In this document: one piece after another, positions 28,016 to 38,207 of the stretch
Numbering within the stretch: the stretch's first letter is position 1
Layout: the number at the start of each line of letters is the position of its first letter
Assembly (NCBI GenBank): GCA_028281495.1
Contig: JANQJU010000020.1
Coordinates: 62,001 to 126,000 of the forward strand
DNA from: SAR324 cluster bacterium
GTDB lineage: Bacteria; SAR324; NAC60-12
Length of the DNA stretch: 64,000 nucleotides
Direction of reading: 5' to 3'
Program-made: the position numbers and the translations under genes
Notes under the pieces: model-generated
Database searches by the model: none
Seen by the model: only the letters and a program-made list of their open reading frames with translations
What the model was told of the DNA's origin: nothing

Positions 28016-28528
28016 CTATTTTGAAGAATCTTCGCCCAAGGAATCGTTGGAAGGGAAGTTGGATTGGTGTTGTTGAATCAGTTTCAAGGCTTGCTCTTGA
28101 TATTCGCGAGGCACGAGGACTTTCACGGTGAACTCTCCCATTGGATGAATGAGGATGGTGGCATTTTGACGATTGAGCACTCGGGTTGGAATGTCGTGTT
28201 GTTCTAACATAGCAGCCACCAAATCGGCTTCTGTGACGAAGTTACTAGCAAACACCACCTCCATGCGCTTTTCACGAGGGCGCTTTTCTTTTTTGGCCTC
28301 TTGCTGTTTTTTGCGTCGAAATTCGTCAAGCGACACCACTTTCTCATCATCAGATGACGAGGGAGGTTTCGAGTTTTGAGGTAGTTTGAACCAGCCAAAA
28401 TAGTGGAGACCATAAATGCCCAACCCCACGAGCACGACAATCCCATAAACGTGAAGATGGGTGATCGGCCATAATGCGTTGGTGATCAGTGTCGCAAGTA
28501 CAATCACTGCGATAAAACGGATCAACAT
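28016..28528 (-). CDS. Membrane protein with DUF2007-like domain
   Basis: A 170-aa protein. Two N-terminal hydrophobic segments (about residues 3-18 and 25-48) are followed by a charged Lys/Arg/Glu-rich linker. The C-terminal domain (residues 88-155, VVFASNFVTEADLVAAMLEQ and ending in a VKVLVPREYQEQALKL strand-helix) resembles DUF2007, the putative prokaryotic signal-transducing fold related to PII/ACT-like domains. It would sit in the inner membrane with a cytoplasmic small-molecule-sensing domain. Ligand and pathway unknown. Confidence 0.7.
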   Translation of the reverse strand: MLIRFIAVIVLATLITNALWPITHLHVYGIVVLVGLGIYGLHYFGWFKLPQNSKPPSSSDDEKVVSLDEFRRKKQQEAKKEKRPREKRMEVVFASNFVTEADLVAAMLEQHDIPTRVLNRQNATILIHPMGEFTVKVLVPREYQEQALKLIQQHQSNFPSNDSLGEDSSK

Positions 28529-28623
28529 GTTAAATCTCCTGAGTTAGGAAGTTGGGAGAAGAACGCTAGGTCATTTTCGCTTATAACACCTTTTCCAGAT
28601 GGTGAATAGCAAAAGGTGCGGGG

Positions 28624-29919
28624 TCAAGCGGGGGCATTCGGGGCCACTTCCCATTTCATTCCCTGCTCTGTGAGCGCATGAATATATTGAGGAAACAGGT
28701 CGGTGACATCATCGGCAACTCTCAAACCGCTTTGCTCTAAGGAATTTTTTCCTGTCATCAGCAACTTCTGAAAAACAGTAGGCGGAATGCCCAAAAAACT
28801 ACGCAGGTTGTAAGCGAACAAACAGGCAACCGCATGCCCCACGAAAATCTGCTTACGCAAAGGATTATGGGCTTGGAGCGAGCTCACGGTTTTGAGGCTA
28901 TTCCCAAACGCAATCAACGTTTTTTGCAGACGTTCTTGCACCATCGGTTTCACTTTTGGATTATAGTCTTTGTGAATCACCGCGATCTTCAGCCGTTGCA
29001 ACGAAATGCGCCCTTGCAGAAAATGTGGCACTGGTGTTTCTTTGCGCAACGTGAACAACACGTCTGATAGACTGAGCAACTCTTGGTGCAAAAACTCGAC
29101 ATTGAGCAATGACAAAATAATGGCAGATAGATTCCGTTCCAGCCCTTCTTTCACATCTTCGATTGTCTTCCCCTTCGGAAGGGGGAATGTGCCATCCACT
29201 GCCTGATCAATTTGCCGTAGCGAAAGCGATTGCAGGAACTCGGACTCCATCGAGACCGGATCTTCCTTACGTTGTTCAATCATCCGCGAGAGCATGTCTT
29301 TATTGTTGGCCAGATTGTTCCGAATTCTACGGAATTTTTCATTGCCTTCTTGAGATTCGTGTTTGAGGTGACTTTCGGCCTTTTCGAAATCGCGAACGTA
29401 TTGTTCGAGCAGCTTGTGCTGGTAATAACGGTGGGCTGAAATCAGCATTTTGATATTATCTACATTAAAACTGCCCAACCCAATGGGAATCGCCATCTGC
29501 ATCATCACCCTTCGTAGTTCATCTAGTGACAATCGATCTTTTTGACGGATAATACTCGCAGCTAAAGCAATTCGGGCCGCATGTTTTTTTGGGTTTTCAG
29601 TGAGCGTTTGCACCATCCGCATGGCTTCTGGAGTTTTATTCAAGCGAGCAATTTCATAGCCACTCTTACGCTGATCACTATCAGAGTAAGTCGATTTTTT
29701 ACTCACAATTTTGGAAAATATCTTGGAGGCGGACTGAAAAACATTAGAACTGCTTTTCTTAACTTCATCCACTCGTTCTTTGAACTCGTTATAGTAGTAG
29801 GAGCCAATATCCGGAACACTTTGTATCTGGAATTGACTGAATTTGGTGTGTAAATAGCTGTTCGATTTCTGCGACGCTGTATTTTGCTTGATATTGCTTT
29901 TGACACCGGATTTCGCCAT
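28624..29919 (-). CDS. Large helical hypothetical protein
   Basis: A 431-aa protein from ATG 29919 (MAKSGVKSNIKQN). The frame is open to a TTG at 29967 but has no better start. Strongly helical and charged throughout (for example FEKAESHLKHESQEGNEKF), with no signal peptide or membrane span. A segment near the C-terminus (KQIFVGHAVACLFAYNLRSFLGIP) is more hydrophobic. No recognised motif. It lies 95 bases upstream of the DUF2007-like gene in the same orientation. Confidence 0.6.
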   Translation of the reverse strand: MAKSGVKSNIKQNTASQKSNSYLHTKFSQFQIQSVPDIGSYYYNEFKERVDEVKKSSSNVFQSASKIFSKIVSKKSTYSDSDQRKSGYEIARLNKTPEAMRMVQTLTENPKKHAARIALAASIIRQKDRLSLDELRRVMMQMAIPIGLGSFNVDNIKMLISAHRYYQHKLLEQYVRDFEKAESHLKHESQEGNEKFRRIRNNLANNKDMLSRMIEQRKEDPVSMESEFLQSLSLRQIDQAVDGTFPLPKGKTIEDVKEGLERNLSAIILSLLNVEFLHQELLSLSDVLFTLRKETPVPHFLQGRISLQRLKIAVIHKDYNPKVKPMVQERLQKTLIAFGNSLKTVSSLQAHNPLRKQIFVGHAVACLFAYNLRSFLGIPPTVFQKLLMTGKNSLEQSGLRVADDVTDLFPQYIHALTEQGMKWEVAPNAPA

Positions 29920-30007
29920 ACCGCTCACTTGAAATTGGAGGATTGAATCTACCGTTGAAACATCCAATAATTATGCCGCTTTTTTCTAGAATCCTCCCTT
30001 AAGGCAG

Positions 30008-30013
30008 TATAAT
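30008..30013 (+). promoter_or_regulatory. Consensus -10 box upstream of the beta-propeller lipoprotein gene
   Basis: A perfect TATAAT, 70 bases before the ATG at 30084. No good -35 hexamer lies at the usual spacing, so it is only a candidate sigma-70 promoter element. Confidence 0.3.
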
Positions 30014-30083
30014 ACATCCCCTAAAACGAAATCAAACCTGTTCCCATGTGGAATAGCAAAATCAAAACACTAAAGGAGTTTTC

Positions 30084-33000
30084 ATGCCCGTTCTGTTTTC
30101 ACATCGTCTTTTTTTTGTATGGGGAGGATTGCTTTTCCTCCTTCTTGGCATCATCGGAGGCTGTGCGCCTTCATCAAATGGAGGATCGTCTTCCAGTTCT
30201 GACAATTCAGGGAACCTCAATACAGTCGTTATACCACCTAATCGCTTTCAGGTGACCCTGCCTCGTTTCGGACCAGAGATTGCCCAAGGGTACAATCAAT
30301 GTACTGAACTCGCAGCAGATATCGAGCAAGCGGGTCAGTGGTTGGCAAATTTGACCATTGATCAACAACAAGAAGCCTTGGAATTGGCGTCCTTGCCTCT
30401 ATTGACTTCTTCCACCACGACCACGACGACTACAACGACGACCACCCCGCCCATCACCATTCCGGCCGCTTCGGTGATTCAACCCACCATTGGAGACGAT
30501 TTGACCAATGCCGTCGCGAATGACCCTGTGTTCTTAGCTAGCTCTCCCACGGAAGGAATCGGATGGGTGAATTTTGCTCACAACACGCTCCCTACAACCC
30601 AAGAAGCTGACATTGTGCAATCGGATGGTCAGTTTCTCTATTTGGCATATGCCAACGAATTGGTCGTATACGACCTCAGCGGTAATCTCTTACAACGGCT
30701 CGCACTTTCCGAAACCATTGAAGGCCTGTGGGTCCAAGATAACAAGCTTATTGTGTTGACCGAAAGCTTGAAAGCAGTTGGCAGCCTTTCGGATGACAAT
30801 GACATTGGAATCATCATTGCCGATCCGGTCACGGGTGCCGCGACCCGTACCATTGTGATGGAAGTCAATACAGACGGCACTTTGAACTTGTTGGAAGATC
30901 AACTGCTCAATGGAGTCTATCAGGCCGCTCATGAAGCCAATGGTGTATTGCATATCGTGACCTTAACTTTTGTCAATCGTTCTTCGCTGACCAATCAACT
31001 TTCCGCGTCTTTGCCTGAATTTCAAGGCCTCACGCCTTCGGCCTATTCAGAAGCAGCGTATGTGAAAGCACAAACCGTCGTTCCAGTTTGGCGCGATGCC
31101 GTTATGCAAGCCTTGCTTGGAGACGCAGAAGGCACGATTGACCCAGGAGCCTGCGAACACCTCATGAAGATCAATCGTATGCAACAAAATGGCTCCATCG
31201 ATTCCACAGAAGATCCCGATGTGACCAATGGAACCGGGGTGCTCAATGCCTTTGCCCAAATCAGTTCGTTCACGATTGATGACGGTTTGAGTTCACTCAG
31301 CCAAGCGGGAGCCTTCTGGTTGACCTCTCAAATCACCACTCACTTGGCCTCGGACATGATTGTGTTGGGTGGCACAGGCTGGACCCAAACGGATTCGGAT
31401 CATTGGCAATCGGATACCTTCTTAACCGCCTTCTCCTTAGAGGCAAACACCGCGATTCCTAGCGCCGTTGGCTCGGTGGAAGGGCTGGTTTCCCAAGCCT
31501 CCGATGTGGACTTTGTGCAATCTCAACTGCGGGTGAGTTCTAATTTACAATCCCAGTGGGTTCGTAGTGCCATCGACACTTGGTTCCCTCAAGTCCAGTC
31601 GGATAATGCCATCACGCTATTGCAGGTCAACGGTTCCACATTGGAAACAACGGGCATGCTGCGAAATCCAGTTTCTGATGAATTGCATACGACCCAGTTT
31701 TTAGGAAATCGTGGATTTGCCTCGTCTTCCCAACAAACAGCGTCGGTGGTCATTGTTGATGTTGCCAACTCGACAACCCCTGAGCTAGTAGGTGAATGGA
31801 ATATTCCAGGATACGCCAACACGCTTTTTTCCGTTGGGGATCAACATGTTTTGGCCGTAGGGCAGGATGCCGATTCTCAATCTCAACCCACTTCCTTGCG
31901 GGCGGCCTTGTGGGATCTCTCGGATCTCACCAATCCAATAGAAACGTCACAAGTCACGCTATCGGATTGGCATTCCGGCACCACTCAAGAAACCACTCCC
32001 GCCTTCCGTTATTTGGCAGACGAAGGTCTCTTAATCGTACCGTTTTCACGTTCGACGATTTCTGAAGTGACAGATAGCTTCCGGCTCTATTCCATTTCTA
32101 CCAGTGAAGGCATTCAGCACAAAGGCGAGATTGTGCACACCAATTCCGACCAAGGTTGCTTCTCAGGAAACACGTTGGACCCTCGGAGCCGATTGGTCGG
32201 GACTCAATTAGTGACTGTCAAAGGGCACCGGATTGCGGGACATACTTTGGCGGACTTGTCCCAACAATGGAATATCAACTTGGATGAATCTCAAACCACC
32301 TCATGTGCCTCTTGGTTTGCCAACGATCCTTTTGATTGGTCCGACAACACCGACCTGACTGAAACGTGTGCAAGCGTCAGTGCCACTGATCTAGCGTTCA
32401 CGGATTCGGCTTGGGAATCGTGTTTACGACAAACGGTATACCCCTTGCGTCCGCGAGATGGACTGGCGAGCACTCAACCGATCACTGCGAATTTGGCGTG
32501 TCAAGCCACCGAAGTCTATTGCGGATACGAACCGATACGGACGCTGTACAACATTCAATCAGTATCGGGCATCGAAAACTTCAGCAATTTGCAACGCTTG
32601 GATTTATCGGGTCTGTCTCTAACCTCTACGGGAATTTCTGGGGTGGAACAGTTGAGCAACCTGCTAAGCCTCAACCTCAATTCCAATCAATTGTCTCAAT
32701 TGCAACTGGAAAATATGACCCAATTGCGCAGCTTATTCAGCCGAGACAACCAGCTCACATCGATCACATTGAGCAACCTTTCTCGATTGGCGGATCTCGA
32801 TTTGGCCAACAATCTCCTCACACAAGTGTCTCTGGATGGTGTACCGACTTCCACACGGATTCAACTTTCCGGAAACGCTGATTTTGATTGTGAAACCTTA
32901 ACGGAAAGTACCCGATTGCAAGATACCCTGTCTTGTCGGACGCTGCTGAGTGGGATTGCGGATGGAGAATATGTCCTGACTTTAAACTTGGACGAGTCAT

Positions 33001-33278
33001 TCAATACAGACGACTTGGCCGTTCCATTTGATACGATCTCAAGAACCACCGGACTCGTTACCTTGCAAGGTGGCCAAATTTCGGGCCAAGGCACCCCGAA
33101 CATCTTCAGCATTTACACCATGTCTTTTAGCAACTTCGGTAGCACTTCTTTTGCATTATCCACCGGAGTGGGACAAGGGCGGGCCACTATGAGCAGTGGG
33201 AGCACTCTTTCTGGCACCTATTTTTTCAATACCACCATTGGCGATTTGACCGGAACGTGGGAGATGATCGCTCGATGA
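30084..33278 (+). CDS. Very large lipoprotein: beta-propeller domain plus leucine-rich repeats
   Basis: A 1064-aa protein. Signal and lipobox end IIGGC (Cys27), then a Ser/Gly-rich linker and a run of 11 threonines near residues 112-122. Residues about 140-760 match the pattern of the secreted Beta_propel family (distantly WD40-like): DGQFLYLAYANELVVYDLSG, then HVLAVGQDAD and LLIVPFSRS blades. Residues about 820-930 are leucine-rich repeats (LQRLDLSGLSLTS; LLSLNLNSNQLSQL; LADLDLANNLLTQ). Several paired cysteines lie between the domains. It is likely a surface or periplasmic binding/adhesion scaffold. The ATG follows AAAGGAG. Confidence 0.78.
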   Translation: MPVLFSHRLFFVWGGLLFLLLGIIGGCAPSSNGGSSSSSDNSGNLNTVVIPPNRFQVTLPRFGPEIAQGYNQCTELAADIEQAGQWLANLTIDQQQEALELASLPLLTSSTTTTTTTTTTTPPITIPAASVIQPTIGDDLTNAVANDPVFLASSPTEGIGWVNFAHNTLPTTQEADIVQSDGQFLYLAYANELVVYDLSGNLLQRLALSETIEGLWVQDNKLIVLTESLKAVGSLSDDNDIGIIIADPVTGAATRTIVMEVNTDGTLNLLEDQLLNGVYQAAHEANGVLHIVTLTFVNRSSLTNQLSASLPEFQGLTPSAYSEAAYVKAQTVVPVWRDAVMQALLGDAEGTIDPGACEHLMKINRMQQNGSIDSTEDPDVTNGTGVLNAFAQISSFTIDDGLSSLSQAGAFWLTSQITTHLASDMIVLGGTGWTQTDSDHWQSDTFLTAFSLEANTAIPSAVGSVEGLVSQASDVDFVQSQLRVSSNLQSQWVRSAIDTWFPQVQSDNAITLLQVNGSTLETTGMLRNPVSDELHTTQFLGNRGFASSSQQTASVVIVDVANSTTPELVGEWNIPGYANTLFSVGDQHVLAVGQDADSQSQPTSLRAALWDLSDLTNPIETSQVTLSDWHSGTTQETTPAFRYLADEGLLIVPFSRSTISEVTDSFRLYSISTSEGIQHKGEIVHTNSDQGCFSGNTLDPRSRLVGTQLVTVKGHRIAGHTLADLSQQWNINLDESQTTSCASWFANDPFDWSDNTDLTETCASVSATDLAFTDSAWESCLRQTVYPLRPRDGLASTQPITANLACQATEVYCGYEPIRTLYNIQSVSGIENFSNLQRLDLSGLSLTSTGISGVEQLSNLLSLNLNSNQLSQLQLENMTQLRSLFSRDNQLTSITLSNLSRLADLDLANNLLTQVSLDGVPTSTRIQLSGNADFDCETLTESTRLQDTLSCRTLLSGIADGEYVLTLNLDESFNTDDLAVPFDTISRTTGLVTLQGGQISGQGTPNIFSIYTMSFSNFGSTSFALSTGVGQGRATMSSGSTLSGTYFFNTTIGDLTGTWEMIAR

Positions 33279-33320
33279 GGGTCGAGCAATCTGAACCCAA
33301 GCCGCAAGGTCCCGCATGGA

Positions 33321-33372
33321 ATTGAGGAAGTCGATTGAGGGAATCGATTGAGAAAATCGATTGAGGAAATCG
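33321..33372. repeat. Four tandem 13-bp repeats
   Basis: ATTGAGGAAGTCG, ATTGAGGGAATCG, ATTGAGAAAATCG and ATTGAGGAAATCG occur back to back, 65 bases upstream of the FliM-like gene. Near-identical tandem 13-mers may be regulator-binding sites or slippage products. Confidence 0.85.
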
Positions 33373-33436
33373 TTACCAAGTGGTCCAATACAACCAGAGT
33401 TTTATTCTGCAACCCCCAACCAGAACCCAATAGGAT

Positions 33437-34327
33437 GTGATGGAAGCAACCAACGAAGAGATCCAAGAGACTTTACAGGACCAGGCCCAAACCGAAGCGG
33501 ATGGATTCATTGATTCTCAAATGATGGAAGCCATGCTTCAGGAAACTTTCTCCGAGCCAAATCAGACGTCGCGTTTGTTTCCTTCGGCCAAACTGCAAAT
33601 GGCATTGCATGAAATTCTGGAGGATACTGTGCAACGTTTCACTTCGGAATGGGAAAGCTACCTCCAAGAAAAGGTTCGCTTGCAAACCAAGGTAGCCCAA
33701 GTGCGCACCTTCCAAGAGCTGCAAGATGCAATGGGCTATCCTGCGTATTATTCTGTTTTGCAGGTCGAACCCTATCACTCCTGGTGGGTTTTCCATCTGG
33801 ACCGGTCCTTAGTCGAGGGGGTTGTGCCAATAGGAAACTCCAGTGTCCAAACGTCTGCACCCGATCCTCGGAAATATTTGAAGCTAGGCCCGCTTTTATT
33901 GGAATGTTTTCGACACATGATTGCAAGCTGGCACTCGATTGTGGAATTGAGCACCAAGTCCGTCGCACATATGGCGCGTCTGACGGATCTGAACGTGGCA
34001 GCGGCAGAGGATTTGTTTGTGTGTCAAATTTTGGAAGTGCAAGGTGAGAAGGCTTCTGGAAAAATCACGATTGGTCTTCCCTATGCCTTTTTACTGAACG
34101 TGTTTCCAGAAAACGCGAGCCTGGAAGAACGTAGCGAAGTGAAGATTGTGCTGGGTTCCACACAAATTTCAGAGGAAACCTTGAATGCTTTTCGAGAAGG
34201 TCAACACCTCGGTTTAGAACAGGGGCCTTCCGACCCCGTACAAGTCATGACTCCAGAGGGAATCACATTTTTAGGAAAACTAGGACAACTCCGGCAACAT
34301 TATGCCATCAAGTTAAAAGAGCAGTGA
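33437..34327 (+). CDS. FliM-like protein (CheC-like core plus SpoA/FliN domain)
   Basis: A 296-aa protein. The C-terminal 65 residues match the FliM/FliN SpoA domain: VKIVLGSTQISEETLNAF, then DPVQVMTPEG and GKLGQLRQHYAIKL. The preceding region (about 150-225), with LFVCQILEVQ and KITIGLPYAFLLNVF, matches the FliM middle domain. The N-terminus (NEEIQETL) faintly recalls the FliM CheY-binding motif. FliM forms the flagellar C-ring, but no flagellar or chemotaxis gene is nearby and the protein is somewhat short, so it may be a divergent or repurposed switch protein. The start is GTG 33437 or ATG 33440 (AGGA upstream). Confidence 0.65.
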   Translation: MMEATNEEIQETLQDQAQTEADGFIDSQMMEAMLQETFSEPNQTSRLFPSAKLQMALHEILEDTVQRFTSEWESYLQEKVRLQTKVAQVRTFQELQDAMGYPAYYSVLQVEPYHSWWVFHLDRSLVEGVVPIGNSSVQTSAPDPRKYLKLGPLLLECFRHMIASWHSIVELSTKSVAHMARLTDLNVAAAEDLFVCQILEVQGEKASGKITIGLPYAFLLNVFPENASLEERSEVKIVLGSTQISEETLNAFREGQHLGLEQGPSDPVQVMTPEGITFLGKLGQLRQHYAIKLKEQ

Positions 34328-34343
34328 TGTGAGGTTTGGAGGG

Positions 34344-36149
34344 TTAGTTTTCTAGTTTGAGCACTGCCATAAAGGCTTCTTGAGGAACCTCCACGGTACC
34401 TAAGCGTTTCATGCGTTTTTTACCTTCCTTTTGCTTTTCCAACAATTTGCGCTTGCGGGTGATGTCCCCTCCGTAACATTTGGCAGTCACGTTTTTGCGC
34501 ATGGCTCCTAAGGTTTCACGAGCAATCACTTTGGAACCGATAGAAGCTTGGATAGCAATCTCAAACATTTGGCGAGGGATCAGTGTTTTGATTTTGGCAG
34601 CCAATTCTCTCCCTCGATAATACGAATTCACTTTGGGAACAATGAGCGAGAGCGCATCCACCGGATCACCATTGAGCATGATGTCCAGCTTCACCAAATC
34701 TCCTTTTTGATAGTCTCGCATTTCATAGTCGAACGAAGCATAGCCTTTGGACATCGACTTCAAGCGATCATAAAAATTGACTACAATCTCATTCAGCGGA
34801 AAATCGTAAACCAATAACGTCCGATTGGGAGCTGGATACTCCATACTCACTTGGGTCCCACGACGCTCTTGGCATAAGGTCATGAGAGGGCCTAAATATT
34901 CGGGCGGCGTGAGAATCCGTCCTCGCACATAGGGTTCTTCAATGAAGTCGATCTCCATCGGAGAAGGCAACTGGGATGGATTGTCGATAGAAAGCATCCC
35001 ACCCTTCTTCAAATGCACATTGTAAATCACTGTGGGTGCGGTGGCGATCAGCGAAAGTTTGAACTCTCGTTCCAGCCGCTCCTGAACAATTTCCATGTGC
35101 AACAATCCTAAGAAACCGCAGCGAAACCCAAACCCCAAGGCAATAGAAGTTTCTGGTTCGTAGGTAAACGATGCATCATTCAGCGCCAATTTGTGCAAGG
35201 CATCTTTGAGGTCTTCATACTGGTCGCTGCTCACCGGATAAATCCCGCTGAACACCATCGGTTTGGCTTCTGCATACCCAGCCAACGCCTCTTGCGCCGA
35301 ATTATGACTGAGGGTCACCGTGTCTCCGATTTTGGTGTGCCCCATGGTTTTGATCGATGCACTCAGATACCCCACTTCCCCAGCCTGCAACTGCTTTTTC
35401 TCTTGTTTGAAAGGCGAAAAGATTCCCAATTGTGTGACTTCATATTCTTTTTCAGTGGCCATGAACCGAACTTTGTCCCCCAATTTGACCTCACCATCTA
35501 CCACACGAATCATGATCACCACGCCGAGATAGGCATCGAACCAAGAGTCAAAAATCAAGGCACGTAATGGAGCGCTCATGTCACCAGAAGGCGGAGGGAT
35601 CAACCCCACCACTTGTTCCAAGATATCGGAAATCCCAATACCGGTTTTTGCACTGGCCCTCACAGCCAAACCGGTATCGAGTCCGATGATATCTTCAATT
35701 TCTTGACACACCCGCTCTGGCTCCGCTGTGGGTAGGTCGATTTTGTTCAAAATAGGCAAAATTTCTAAATTGTTTTCCAAAGCCAAATACACGTTGGCCA
35801 GTGTTTGTGCTTCCACCCCTTGTGCGGCATCCACAATCAACAACGCCCCCTCACAAGCTGCCATCGACCGAGAAACTTCATAGGTGAAATCCACATGGCC
35901 CGGAGTGTCAATCAAATTGAGCAAATAAGTTTCGCCGCTGTTGTCTTGGTAAGTGAGACGCACTGTTTGAGATTTGATGGTAATGCCCCGTTCGCGTTCA
36001 ATATCCATATTATCGAGCAGTTGGGCTTGGGCTTCCCGCTCTGTCACGGCTCCGGTGAATTCCATCAATCGATCTGCCATTGTGGATTTGCCATGATCGA
36101 TATGGGCAATGATTGAAAAGTTACGAATATATTTTTGATCTAAATCCAT
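34344..36149 (-). CDS. lepA: Translation elongation factor 4 (LepA)
   Basis: A ribosome-associated GTPase that back-translocates or remodels stalled ribosomes. 601 aa from ATG 36149 ([20 protein letters not shown]), the family's normal length; an upstream in-frame TTG (36191) is not needed. GTPase motifs: G1 [10 protein letters not shown]2 RERGITI, G3 DTPGH and G4 NKID. EF-G-like domains follow, and the LepA-specific C-terminus is intact ([19 protein letters not shown]). It is convergent with the FliM-like gene and divergent from the WecA-type gene. Confidence 0.97.
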   Translation of the reverse strand: MDLDQKYIRNFSIIAHIDHGKSTMADRLMEFTGAVTEREAQAQLLDNMDIERERGITIKSQTVRLTYQDNSGETYLLNLIDTPGHVDFTYEVSRSMAACEGALLIVDAAQGVEAQTLANVYLALENNLEILPILNKIDLPTAEPERVCQEIEDIIGLDTGLAVRASAKTGIGISDILEQVVGLIPPPSGDMSAPLRALIFDSWFDAYLGVVIMIRVVDGEVKLGDKVRFMATEKEYEVTQLGIFSPFKQEKKQLQAGEVGYLSASIKTMGHTKIGDTVTLSHNSAQEALAGYAEAKPMVFSGIYPVSSDQYEDLKDALHKLALNDASFTYEPETSIALGFGFRCGFLGLLHMEIVQERLEREFKLSLIATAPTVIYNVHLKKGGMLSIDNPSQLPSPMEIDFIEEPYVRGRILTPPEYLGPLMTLCQERRGTQVSMEYPAPNRTLLVYDFPLNEIVVNFYDRLKSMSKGYASFDYEMRDYQKGDLVKLDIMLNGDPVDALSLIVPKVNSYYRGRELAAKIKTLIPRQMFEIAIQASIGSKVIARETLGAMRKNVTAKCYGGDITRKRKLLEKQKEGKKRMKRLGTVEVPQEAFMAVLKLEN

Positions 36150-36331
36150 GTTTTTACGTGAAATGAGTGAGTGAATAGTGTGGAAAGGCAATGATTACCA
36201 TAGCTTCAGAGAAAAGTTGATACAAAACCGAGTAACCTCTTGGTTTTACAGGTTTTTCTTGTGACTTCAGAGGAGTTACTCTAAAACTTAAGCGATTTAT
36301 CCATGCCCGAAAGCCCCTCAAGGAGACCCTC

Positions 36332-37864
36332 ATGAATACCTTCCTATTCGTTTTTGTTTTTTCGCTTGTTATCAGCACCACGTTTATTCTGTTAATCGTC
36401 TACTCGAAGTTTGGAGCGAAGTTAGCTGCCCAACGAGAACGCTCTCTCCGCGATGCCCATAAAAAAACGGTTCCTCGGTTCGGAGGCATCGGAATCGCGA
36501 TGGGTTTTTTGCTGACCATTGCCCTCGCATATTACCTGATTGGCAGTGTCCCCAATTCTCCCTTAAACCCCCTTTCCACTACGGTCGAAGGCCCTTGGTT
36601 GATTTTCCTCTGTGGAGGCATTGGCATTTTCCTCTTAGGCCTCGCAGATGACCTTTGGGACATCCGAGTCCGATATAAATTACTAGGGCAGATCGGGGTG
36701 GCCATTTTCTTTGCTGGATTTGGGATGTCCTTAGAGAAAATCGACCTTCCCGTGTATGGCATTTGGGAATTGGGCAGCTTGGCTTTCCCAGTCACGGTAC
36801 TGTGGATCGTGGGTTTGATGAATGCGCTCAATCTGATCGATGGCTTGGATGGTTTGGCCAGTGGGATCGCGATGATCGCTTTAGGATTTTTCATTGCCAT
36901 CGCTTTCCCTGAAGGGCAATGGACCGTGATTGCATTTTGTGTCGCATTGATTGGATCCATTTTAGGGTTTTGGCTGTTCAATAAAAACCCAGCTTCGATT
37001 TTTATGGGGGATTCCGGAAGCCTCTTTCTGGGCTACTGTCTTGCCACTCTCCCCATATGGGGCCTCGCTAATAAAGAAACAGGAGCCATCAGTTTGCTAC
37101 CGGTTGTGATTTTGGCAGTGCCCATCATGGATACTCTGTTTGCTTTCTTCCGACGCTATCTCAAAGGCATTCCCTTTTATTCCGCTGACCGAGATCATAT
37201 CCATCACCGTTTGCTGGCCCTGGGATACAGTGCATCCGGTGCTGTCTGGCGCTTGTATTTACTCGCCTTCGCCTTTGGTATTGTTGCTTTGGCAGGATTC
37301 TGGTTTCCTAAATTTTACCTCATGGTGTGCTTGGGAGCGATGTTACTGGCCTATGGAGCCTTATTGTTTTCGGAATACGAAGAGATCCGAAAACCTTTCA
37401 CCATGATGAAGGCGAAAGCGACCCTCAAGAAAAAGCGCTCATTTGTACACGCCCTTTCCGAACACATCGATATTTTCTTTCAGAAAGACACCAACCAAGA
37501 AGATTTACTGAAGAGTTTTGCCTTTTGGGCTTCTCAAATGAAGATTTCGTTTTACTCCATCGAAATCCAACAGAATGTGCTGGTCAATTACCAAGAATCC
37601 GTACCGCTCCCCAAAGACACCTACCGTCAATTGGTCTACGAACAAGGCACGATGCGCATTACCCTCAATTTTCGAGCCGACGAATTGGATGTGGATTCTG
37701 ATGTGAAAGGCCAAGACATCGACCGAGTGATCCAAGAACTGATCCACAACATCTATCGCTTCTACGGCGAAGCTCCCTCCTCTGAAAACGAAGCACCGCC
37801 TCCTCTACAACGACGAGAAACCACCCTCAAAGCAGAGCGTGTAGAAACGTTGGAATACAACTAA
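36332..37864 (+). CDS. WecA/TagO-type polyprenyl-phosphate sugar-1-phosphate transferase with C-terminal extension
   Basis: A 510-aa integral membrane enzyme of glycosyltransferase family 4. It would transfer a sugar-1-phosphate, commonly GlcNAc-1-P, to undecaprenyl phosphate, the first step of O-antigen, enterobacterial-type or capsule glycan synthesis. Motifs: DDLWDIRVRYKLLGQ (Asp-Asp metal site), NLIDGLDGLASG, IFMGDSGSLFLGY and the family-typical DRDHIHHRL. About ten hydrophobic helices cover residues 1-350. The last about 150 residues form a soluble domain absent from standard WecA. AAGGAGA sits before the ATG. No other glycan genes are adjacent. Confidence 0.9.
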   Translation: MNTFLFVFVFSLVISTTFILLIVYSKFGAKLAAQRERSLRDAHKKTVPRFGGIGIAMGFLLTIALAYYLIGSVPNSPLNPLSTTVEGPWLIFLCGGIGIFLLGLADDLWDIRVRYKLLGQIGVAIFFAGFGMSLEKIDLPVYGIWELGSLAFPVTVLWIVGLMNALNLIDGLDGLASGIAMIALGFFIAIAFPEGQWTVIAFCVALIGSILGFWLFNKNPASIFMGDSGSLFLGYCLATLPIWGLANKETGAISLLPVVILAVPIMDTLFAFFRRYLKGIPFYSADRDHIHHRLLALGYSASGAVWRLYLLAFAFGIVALAGFWFPKFYLMVCLGAMLLAYGALLFSEYEEIRKPFTMMKAKATLKKKRSFVHALSEHIDIFFQKDTNQEDLLKSFAFWASQMKISFYSIEIQQNVLVNYQESVPLPKDTYRQLVYEQGTMRITLNFRADELDVDSDVKGQDIDRVIQELIHNIYRFYGEAPSSENEAPPPLQRRETTLKAERVETLEYN

Positions 37865-37871
37865 ATAAACC

Positions 37872-38207
37872 TCAGACCAAAAGAATCGGCTGAAGTTGCA
37901 CTTGCCACTCTGGATGGGATTCTGCAAACAGGTCCACCAATTCATCAGGAAATGATTGGATCATGCGCTCCTGATCCATGGGATCGGGAAGATTGTAGGG
38001 TTGGATATGGACGGAAAAGGTTCCGTCTTCTGGGGGCGGGATCATCACTAAAATTTCTTCTGGTTGCACCACATAAAATGAGGAACTTTCCCCTTCGGTA
38101 TGGCCCGATTGCGTGAGTTTTCCGCTATGCTTTAACAAGTTCAACACGGTGTTACAAAACTCGTCATAGGAAAAAGCGGCTTGAACTAAGACATCTCGCG
38201 TATACAT
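37872..38207 (-). CDS. Small hypothetical protein
   Basis: A 111-aa soluble protein with no signal or membrane span. Mixed alpha/beta character (EEILVMIPPPEDGTFSVHIQ; DELVDLFAESHPEWQVQLQ). No family recognised. It is convergent with the WecA-type gene, with seven bases between the stops. Confidence 0.6.
   Translation of the reverse strand: MYTRDVLVQAAFSYDEFCNTVLNLLKHSGKLTQSGHTEGESSSFYVVQPEEILVMIPPPEDGTFSVHIQPYNLPDPMDQERMIQSFPDELVDLFAESHPEWQVQLQPILLV

Noticed and set aside
34344..36191. Longer LepA starting at 36191
   Set aside because: The start would be TTG without a ribosome site. ATG 36149 gives the conserved [14 protein letters not shown] opening.
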